From NCBI GenBank assembly GCA_039707655.1, contig CM077667.1, forward strand, positions 158,762,642 to 158,826,641: DNA of 64,000 bases. The letters run 5' to 3'. The notes beneath the pieces were generated by a model. It was not told the origin of the DNA. It ran no database searches and was given only the letters and a program-made list of their open reading frames with translations. Every line of letters starts with the position of its first letter. Positions within the stretch are counted from its first letter, which is position 1. The translations under genes and the position numbers were made by a program. Positions 58,040 to 64,000 of this stretch are shown in pieces. The stretch is from Elymus sibiricus (Eukaryota > Streptophyta > Magnoliopsida > Poales > Poaceae).

Positions 58040-58756
58040 TATTATATAATTAAGACAAGAGACGAACAAGCTATCACGTTAGTCCACATAGATTAAATTA
58101 CCTCAATCGTCAATATTAAATTTTAACGACTGAGATTTAAAAGTTGTACCGTTACATAAAAATATTATTAGTTTCAAAGGATTGGACACGTCGCGTATGT
58201 CATGTACGAATAGTACAACGCATACTTGGTCTAATTTATATGCCTTTATATTAAGAAAATCAACTTATGTTGTTTTTTTAGAAGAAAAGCTTACATTGAT
58301 ATTTCACAATGTACGCCGGCCAACAAAGGAAGAGTGTAATCCAGAAAAAACTAAACTAAGCAGGAGTCCAAAGCAAAAAAGGAAGAAGTGTCCGTGCATG
58401 CAAGGTATACGTGCAACTTGCTAAAAGGAAAGTAGAAGACACAGACGTATACATGTTGTATAAGATCCGGACTATTGATTTGGAGGAAAGAAATGCTTCT
58501 AGGACTCTACGTGAAGGCATATTCCTAATAATCCTATAATAGAAAGGGAGAATCAAAGGATGCACTGAAATCCCCACGTACATAAAAAAGGACCCATGGT
58601 AAGCATGCATTAAATCTTCACGTACATTGAAAAGGATCCAAATTCGTTAAAAAAACATCGGCAATACACACGTGGGGAGGCACATAAATCTGTGAACAAT
58701 TCATCTCTCATACGTAAGCCAAGTGCATGTACATATATACTCATTTTTTTGTGAAG
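58040..58756. other. H2 interior, no gene recognised
   Basis: AT-rich, with only short chance ORFs. It separates the MITE from the captured RNase H-like fragment. Confidence 0.5.
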
Positions 58757-59336
58757 TCAAAGAGTTTTTTTTTCCATGTGATCAGAGTTCCAGTTAGTTG
58801 GCAGAAGCTCAGCAACACAAGGAGGGCAATTCTGTAGCCAACAAGTTGTGCTACACTCTAATCTCCCATATTTGGCCAGACGATCAGCAACTCTATTTGG
58901 AATTGTCGAAATTTTCATCAGAATAAACTCTCTACCAACTAATAGATGCTTAATCTCCATAAATAAATGTCCATAAGTTGAACGGTCAAGCGACCTGGAG
59001 AACAGTGAAGACAGAGTTGTCGATGACTCCAATTGAAGCACCATCGAAAAAATCTGATCGCTCAACAGTAAGCGAGATATCCACCCTTATTGCATGTAGC
59101 TCTACTTCAAGAGCATCACTACAAAAGAAAAGGTGATGATAGGCAGCAAATATCAGACTTCCGTACGCATCCCAAAGGACCATACCCGAACCTACGGACC
59201 CTTTAGCACCGAATGAACCGTCAACCGAGAGGGCCACCTGACCTACGGCCGAAGGAGGCCAGGGCCAGATCATTGTTCTTTCCAACTTCAGCAAATCAAC
59301 GCAAACCTCGCTCAGAAGCATTTTACCTTTAATCAT
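58757..59336 (-). pseudogene. RNase H-like (RVT_3 type) gene fragment captured by Helitron H2
   Basis: On the minus strand, 59336-58986 encodes VALSVDGSFGAKGSVGSGMVLWDAYG...SDALEVELHAIRVDI, and 59065-58757 continues in another frame with LDRSTYGHLFMEIKHLL...ISTIPNRVADRLAKYG. These are the start (Asp in VDGSF), the Glu motif (EVELHAI) and the C-terminal His/Asn-Ala-Asp region of plant RNase H-like proteins (Pfam RVT_3 family, named from memory). A frameshift near 59030 separates the halves. The upstream 'WPWPPSAV' is typical of the link preceding this domain. The source could be a host RNase H-like gene or a LINE. Confidence 0.7.
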
Positions 59337-59339
59337 ATC

Positions 59340-60486
59340 ATCATCACTATAAACTTTTGCATGTCATATACTCATCGATATGTAGGACTCACAAATCCTA
59401 TTTGCATGTTAGACAAGAGTCTACTAAATGAATACATCGATGGTAGATCTAACCCATCGGAGAGATGCGAACGGCAATTACAGTCGACAGCTCCGGTCGT
59501 CATTCTGTGTGTTATTCATCTCATATGTTCTTCTTTTTGCTTCAACTATACCCAAAAAAAAATTATGCACTGAGCCAGCTGACAACTATGTGCTTAATTT
59601 CGGATGGACAAAAAGTTTCCTGTCATAAAAGGAATAGGAGCGGACTAAAACCATAGATAAGCATTGCGAAATACTATCATGTGATAGGATAAATACTACT
59701 TTATCATTGTAAGTATGTGCATATACTATATATAAGATACCTCAAGGCATGCATGCAATATATTTTGACCTTTACCATTTGTATTTTAAATGACATATCA
59801 AATGTAAGTATAACAAGACCGCTTCGGCTGGCTATCGGGGCGCAAACAACACATGGTCTGGCCTGAAAAGAAAATAGCTAGGAATTTGCATGTACAAGAG
59901 GACAACGTGAATGCCGTTTCCAACACGAAACTAAAAGACAATCTTTCAAAGGTGCTTAAACCACATATATATCATTGCTAATGTAACGATTAAGTAAACC
60001 TTAAGATAGTTAGTTATACGATAAATATCTTGAAAGAAAAAAAGAATGATGGCTCATACTTTACCTTATTGTAGTGCAAGCGAAATTATTAAAAAGATAA
60101 ACCCAAATGAGGAATAGTAAAGGTTCGAATGGGTAGGTCAAAATGGGTATCATAATTAGATGTCGAAGCGCACAAGCATGTGAAAGCATGAGCTGCAAGA
60201 TACTAAGGTCTCCCATCTTCTGCTACGCATGCTAAGGTATTCAGCAACAATTAAAGACAAAGAACAAACCGCAAAGTTCAATAGTTATTCCTTGAGATGT
60301 ATGTGTATACCGGCGAATCATATTCCATATTTGCGTAGGAGGGAATAACACACAAAAAATAATGGCCAACATTTTTTGGCTACAATTTTCTATAATCATT
60401 GAAAATGCTTACTAATAACCTTCCAACATATGAAGGATAATACATCTAACATGCAAAACTCAAATTTAATAACTGAACAAATCTAG
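59340..60486. other. H2 interior to its 3' hairpin
   Basis: AT-rich non-coding sequence; nothing recognised apart from the terminal hairpin and CTAG. Confidence 0.5.
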
Positions 60487-62443
60487 CCGCGCGAATGCGC
60501 GGGTCACCCCGCTAGTTATCCAAATAATGCAATATAAGGGTTTGGATAGCAGGTGAATTTCATGGATGGAAAACTTCATGTCAACAGGTTCATCCTCTGT
60601 ATTATTGGATGGTGTCCTCGAAAATCATTTCAAATGCGAGAAAGGTGTCAGGAAGGGTGAATCTATGTCCCCCCTTCTCTTTGTGATGGCTATTGATTTA
60701 TTACAAATAGTGGTCAACACGATGCTACTGACTGGAGATTTGACTTGGCCTATCCCTTGTTATGATAGGGATTTCCCAATTATTCAGTATCCTAATACTG
60801 CCTGCAATTGACTCACAACTACTGTCTTTGAAGAAAATGCTAGCGTCCTTTAATGAATCTACTGGTTTGGTTGTCAACTATCATAAATCTTCCATTCTTC
60901 TTATCAATATCACTGAAGAGGAAGCTGCCAGACTTGCAGGAGTTTTTGGGTGCCAATTTGGAAAATTTCCTTTCACTTACCTGGGTCTTTCTGTTGGCAC
61001 AACTAAACCAAAGATTGTTGACCTTATGTTAGTGTTTGATTGTATGGAGAGAAGGTTGATAGCAAGCTCCTCTTTCCTTGCACAAGGGGGAAGACTGCAG
61101 TTGTTAAATTCTGCTATGTCTTCCATGGCCATTTTCTTCATGTGTATAATTAAGTTATCCTCAGGAATTCTTAAGCAGTTGGAGAGGATTCAGAGGCAAT
61201 GTTTGTGGCGGAAAAATAGGGAGGAGCATGCTCCATCATTAGCTGCTTGGGATCTTGTGTGTAGACCAAAATGAAAGGGGGCTTGGGAATAATGAACCTT
61301 CAAGTGCAAAATGATGCTCTGCTTTTGAAGCACGCCAACAAATTTCTTAACATGCCTGATGTGCCCTGGGTTCTCTTAATATTGAACACATATTATGATG
61401 GTGGGGTACCTCAGCCAACTGTTAACTGTGGTTCCTATTGGTGGAAGGCCATTTTGCATCTCTTGGATAGATATATAAATGTCACTTGGGTCAAGGTAAA
61501 TAAAGGGGACACAATTCTTTTTAGGATGGACTGCTGGCAGCATTCTAATGATCTTATCCCCTTGCAGAAAAAAATTTAGAGATTGTTTTCATTTGCAAAG
61601 GATGCCTACATAACTGTTCTTGAGATGTTTGATTGCAGTGACTATCTTTCACTGTTTCATCTACCCTTATCTGTCACTGCCTTCCAGGAACTACAGCAGA
61701 TGCAACAATTAGTGAGTTCATTAAACAGAAACACAGAAGTATTATGATTTAATTCATGCTCCTTTTGTGTCCAATCCCATTTTGAAATGGACTTGGAAGA
61801 GTTGCTGCACAAAGAAAATCAAGGTTTTTGCTTGGATGATGATAGTGAACAGAGTTAATACCAAGGATATGTTGGAAAGAAGGCACTGGAATATCTCCGA
61901 TGGAGTTAAATGTATCTTATGTTCTGATATGGCCATGGAAAACAAAGATCATCTATTTTTCTCATGTAATTTTTCAGACAAAATCTGGAATTATTTGCAA
62001 ATTGACTGGAATGCTAGAGATGATATGATCACTGTTGCCTATCACACTAGAAGGGATTTTGCCAAACCATTTTTTGCCGAGGTAGTATTCACTGCTTGCT
62101 AGAAAATTTGTATTCTGAGGAATGATAAAGTTTTCAGAAATGAAACACCAACTTTTGCTAAATGGAGGTCAGGTTTCATCAGGGATATGGCTCTACTGGG
62201 TTACAGAATCAAGGCCAAATATAAAGAGGACCTCATCAGATGGATGTCCCACTTACCACCTTGAGTGAGGTCTTTGTTTTTTTTCTTAGGTAGGTTTTTC
62301 TATTTTTCTTTCTTTTTCTGGCCCTTGGCCTTGTAGTTATTTTGTAAATATGTACTATTTGGTGGCTTCCACCTTTATTTTATTTTAATAAAGGCAATGT
62401 TGTGGGGTTTTACCCTCAGTATCGTTTCCAAAAAATATTCGTC

Positions 62444-62734
62444 GATTCAAGAAAATTGTTTTAAAAAATCTAACAATTTTTTAGAAATATTTGCATATAG
62501 CTAGTATAAAATGATAATGAATGCAAAAAATATTCTTGATTTTAGAAAATGTTCGAAAATTTGTAAAAGTGTTCACGAATTTAAAAACTGTTCAAGATTT
62601 CAAATATGAGCACGAGTTCTAAAAAATGTTCATGATTTCAAAAATTGTTAATGAATTCACGAAATTGAGAGTGATAGTGTATCTCGATGATGCAGCAAAA
62701 TATGGTCATAGCAATTGAAGATTATGCTTTTTTC
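62444..62734. other. H1 right part, AT-rich 'AAAATGTTC' repeats
   Basis: Continuation of the degenerate repeat units of 51340-51984 after the LINE. It leads into the 3' terminal palindrome of H1. No ORF. Confidence 0.6.
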
Positions 62735-62762
62735 CGTTGCAACGTACAAGCCCTTTTGCTAG

Positions 62763-62947
62763 TACAAATCAAAGACAACAAAGACACGTGGCAACATGAT
62801 ACTATTGGACTAAAATACGACTTGAAATGAATTGAAACTCACACATATGATAACTAGACACTCCCAACTAATTTCTAATCCTACCTACTAGATAACTACA
62901 CACACGTAAACAAAATTCATGCGCAGGGATGGTCCCACAGGAGCTCC
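62763..62947. other. Spacer, possibly 3' UTR of the F-box remnant
   Basis: Short non-coding stretch between the Helitron end and the stop codon of the minus-strand F-box-type ORF. Nothing specific is seen. Confidence 0.4.
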
Positions 62948-63730
62948 TTACGAATTTTTGGATTGACTGCCAGGTAACTCCCCAATCCAACAGGGTGTGT
63001 ATGAAAAAGATTGTTCTATAAAACTATTATATGTGTGATGGCTGTAATCTTTAGGGTAGATGCTGCCCAAGTCTTCAAGCTTCGAACTGCTGAGATGATA
63101 GGCCAGTCCTCTCTTGATTGATTCATTCAGAAAAATAACTTCTTTGTACGGATGAAATCCAAGGATTGAAATATAGCTAGTGTAGTGCGTCCCAACTCTT
63201 CCCCTTGTGTCAGGAGTATTGTCATTGTCGGAGTCCCATTCAAGTTTATCTTCTACCACTTGTTTGATGTCAATGGTAGGAGTAAAATTTTCGGAGCTGT
63301 AGTTAATATCTTCTATGATCCAGGGCCCTCGAACTTGTGGGTCATACACTCCACGTAACAACATATGATGAAGATTATTATCATGCTTAAGCACCCACTC
63401 GGTGCTCCCGCCGTGCGATTCGTTGAGGATCCATACTCGAAGTTGGCGTTGATGATCCAACGATGCAAAATAAACCCCGTTCTCCGATCTTCCAAGACTA
63501 ATTTCTTCTCCATATCCACTCTTACCAATTTCTATGGGTGGTTTCATTGCTTGGTACGTGCAGCTTGACAGGGATATTCTGACGAAAATAGGTAGAATCA
63601 TTGATAACAAAATAACAAAAAGATATATGTAGTCGACAGTATTGACGAAAATAGATAGAATCATTGATAACAAAATAACAAAAAGGTATATGTATGTATG
63701 GGAGGTGGTGTATAGGCATCGTAGCCTCAT
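62948..63730 (-). pseudogene. F-box-family protein, C-terminal part
   Basis: The open frame has 260 codons with its stop at 62948-62950. From about 63550 down it reads YQAMKPPIEI...LGRSENGVYFASLDHQRQLRVWILNES...EWVLKHD...GPWIIEDIN...ILGFHPYKEVIFLNESIKRGLAYHLSSSKLEDLG...SYTPCWIGEL. I recognise this as the C-terminal region of a large grass F-box family (F-box-associated type). These proteins recruit substrates to SCF ubiquitin ligases through an N-terminal F-box, which is absent here. The first 45 codons come from a 63-bp tandem duplication and flanking sequence and are probably not original. The conserved part has no stop. It is either a truncated gene or the last exon of one extending beyond the window. 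Confidence 0.7.
63580..63693. repeat. 63-bp tandem duplication
   Basis: Unit 1 starts TGACGAAAATAGG at 63580, and unit 2 starts TGACGAAAATAGA at 63643 and runs to about 63693. The two differ at only two or three positions. The period is a multiple of three, so the minus-strand frame of the F-box remnant stays open and encodes YIYLFVILLSMIL twice. Confidence 0.85.
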
Positions 63731-63920
63731 TTTGGTCTTGCCGGATGTGGCAGTTTTTTTATTTCAATTTTATGCTTTTGTCTTGCTCAGATTGTGAGCC
63801 CTTCGTGGACATACGACTTTATTTCTATACATGGTTAATAATATGGATGCATGCATCAATTGATGCAGAGGCCGGAGGCTTCGTTCCTCCTTTTCTAAAA
63901 AAAATGTATGGGAGGTGGTG
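63694..63920 (+). mobile_element. 193-bp retroposon (LINE 3' end) with 16-17-bp target duplication
   Basis: ATGTATGGGAGGTGGTG at 63694-63710 is repeated at 63904-63920. The insert (63711-63903) ends with 'gatgcagaggccggaggcttcgttcctccttttct' plus an A-run of eight, a 3' end I recall as common to Triticeae LINEs. It is thus a severely 5'-truncated LINE or a SINE-like derivative. It lies just upstream of the F-box ORF. Confidence 0.85.
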
Positions 63921-64000
63921 TTTTGTGAAATAGGTGTAGATACACCTGGTATGAAATATATACAATAAAAAATAAAATGTTAAAAAAATTCTGAACAATA
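63921..64000. other. Window end, nothing recognised
   Basis: AT-rich end of window without a feature. Confidence 0.5.

Larger units (their letters stand above)
57701..60515 (+). mobile_element. H2: non-autonomous Helitron (2815 bp) with captured gene fragment
   Basis: It starts TCTTCTATC after A57700 and ends with a perfect hairpin CCGCGC-GAAT-GCGCGG (60487-60502), then CTAG (60512-60515) before T60516. Removing it rejoins the reverse-transcriptase frame of the LINE exactly, in frame, which fixes both ends to the base. It contains a Stowaway MITE and an RNase H-like gene fragment and no Rep/helicase gene. Confidence 0.85.
55955..62264 (+). pseudogene. LINE ORF2: endonuclease and reverse transcriptase, broken and split by H2
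   Basis: Endonuclease: CWNVGGLNSELR (about 55957), VLVNVYGP (about 56243), LLGDFNFIRS (about 56342) and SDHVPCVV (about 56595). RT: ALGPDGFNVMFLKK (about 57280), then FEKAFDTVEHEAI up to the H2 insertion at 57700/60516. After it come SSSVLLDGV, KGESMSPLLFVMAIDLLQ and FPFTYLGLSVGTTKP. The catalytic (F/Y)ADD motif expected near 60790 is missing through a short deletion. A zf-RVT region with FAWMMIVNRVNTKDMLERR and CILCSD...DHLFFSC is at about 61826-61960, and the stop is at 62262-62264. No RNase H domain follows. Confidence 0.78.
52878..62424 (+). mobile_element. Full-length LINE (L1 type), target duplication 19 bp, split by Helitron H2
   Basis: TTTCCAAAAAATGTTCGTC at 52859-52877 is repeated at 62425-62443 with one difference, a LINE-type target duplication. 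The content is a 5' leader (52878-53143), an ORF1 region, and an ORF2 with endonuclease, reverse transcriptase and zinc-binding domain, then a short 3' UTR containing AATAAAG (about 62388). The net length without H2 is about 6.7 kb. It lacks a clear poly-A tail. Many stops and frameshifts make it inactive. Confidence 0.8.
51058..62762 (+). mobile_element. H1: non-autonomous Helitron, with LINE and other insertions inside
   Basis: The 5' end TCTATATCTATATC follows A51057. The 3' end has a palindrome CGTTGCAACG (62735-62744), then CTAG (62759-62762) and T62763. Insertion between A and T without target duplication, a TC start and a CTRR end are Helitron rules, and these end sequences resemble common Triticeae Helitrons as I recall them. 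Its own sequence is only about 2 kb (51058-51984, 52734-52877 and 62444-62762), AT-rich and full of degenerate 'aaaaatgttcatg' repeats at both ends. No Rep/helicase gene is seen. Confidence 0.65.

Overview
This is nuclear DNA of a grass, most probably a Triticeae species (wheat, barley or a relative). It is almost entirely nested transposable elements: Copia elements with a tRNA-iMet primer site and an extra ORF after pol (the SIRE/Maximus type), Athila-like Gypsy elements primed by tRNA-Asp, plant L1-type LINEs, Helitrons and a Thalos-like Stowaway MITE. No rRNA, tRNA, CRISPR array or intact host gene was found. Family names are my recognition of types from memory; no database was searched.

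Layout. (1) 1-5937 (+): the 3' part of a Copia element, A1, with the gag end, a pol-less gap, the extra ORF (ORF2), a polypurine tract and the 3' LTR. A1 sits in a broken LINE (5938-7490, minus). (2) 7491-9413: a Helitron 3' end at 7950, then a GC-rich sequence with a poly-T edge. (3) 9419-50326 (minus): a second copy of the same Copia family, A2, flanked by the 5-bp target duplication GCCGC although its ends are now 41 kb apart. It is filled by later insertions: an Athila-like block (B at 10717-18777 +, D at 18778-32389 +), element C (22159-31762 minus, duplication ATCAT) inside the LTR of D, and an almost complete autonomous-type Copia element E (35225-47587 +, duplication AATAT) inside the gag of A2. 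(4) 50332-51057: right flank of A2. (5) 51058-62762: a Helitron, H1, holding a smaller reversed Helitron (H3), a MITE remnant and a full-length LINE (52878-62424). That LINE is itself split by Helitron H2 (57701-60515), which carries a Stowaway MITE and a fragment of an RNase H-like gene. (6) 62948-63730 (minus): the C-terminal part of an F-box-family protein, the only host-type coding remnant, with a 193-bp retroposon inserted beside it.

How the parts relate. Only E carries protease, integrase, reverse transcriptase and RNase H; it has one gag stop and a few frameshifts, and its LTRs differ by about 13 substitutions in 1520 bp, so it is young. Family A (A1, A2) keeps gag, ORF2, primer site and polypurine tract but no pol. 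Family B/C keeps gag and protease plus an unknown second ORF but no reverse transcriptase. Both therefore look dependent on enzymes supplied in trans.

The least explained pattern is shared by the two Copia families. Each has clusters of short inverted repeats in two equivalent places, the LTR upstream of the TATA box and the leader of ORF2, but the words differ (TCGGT-N3-ACCGA in A; CGGTA-N-TACCG in E). Both also share an AACGG-containing motif just upstream of the TATA box.
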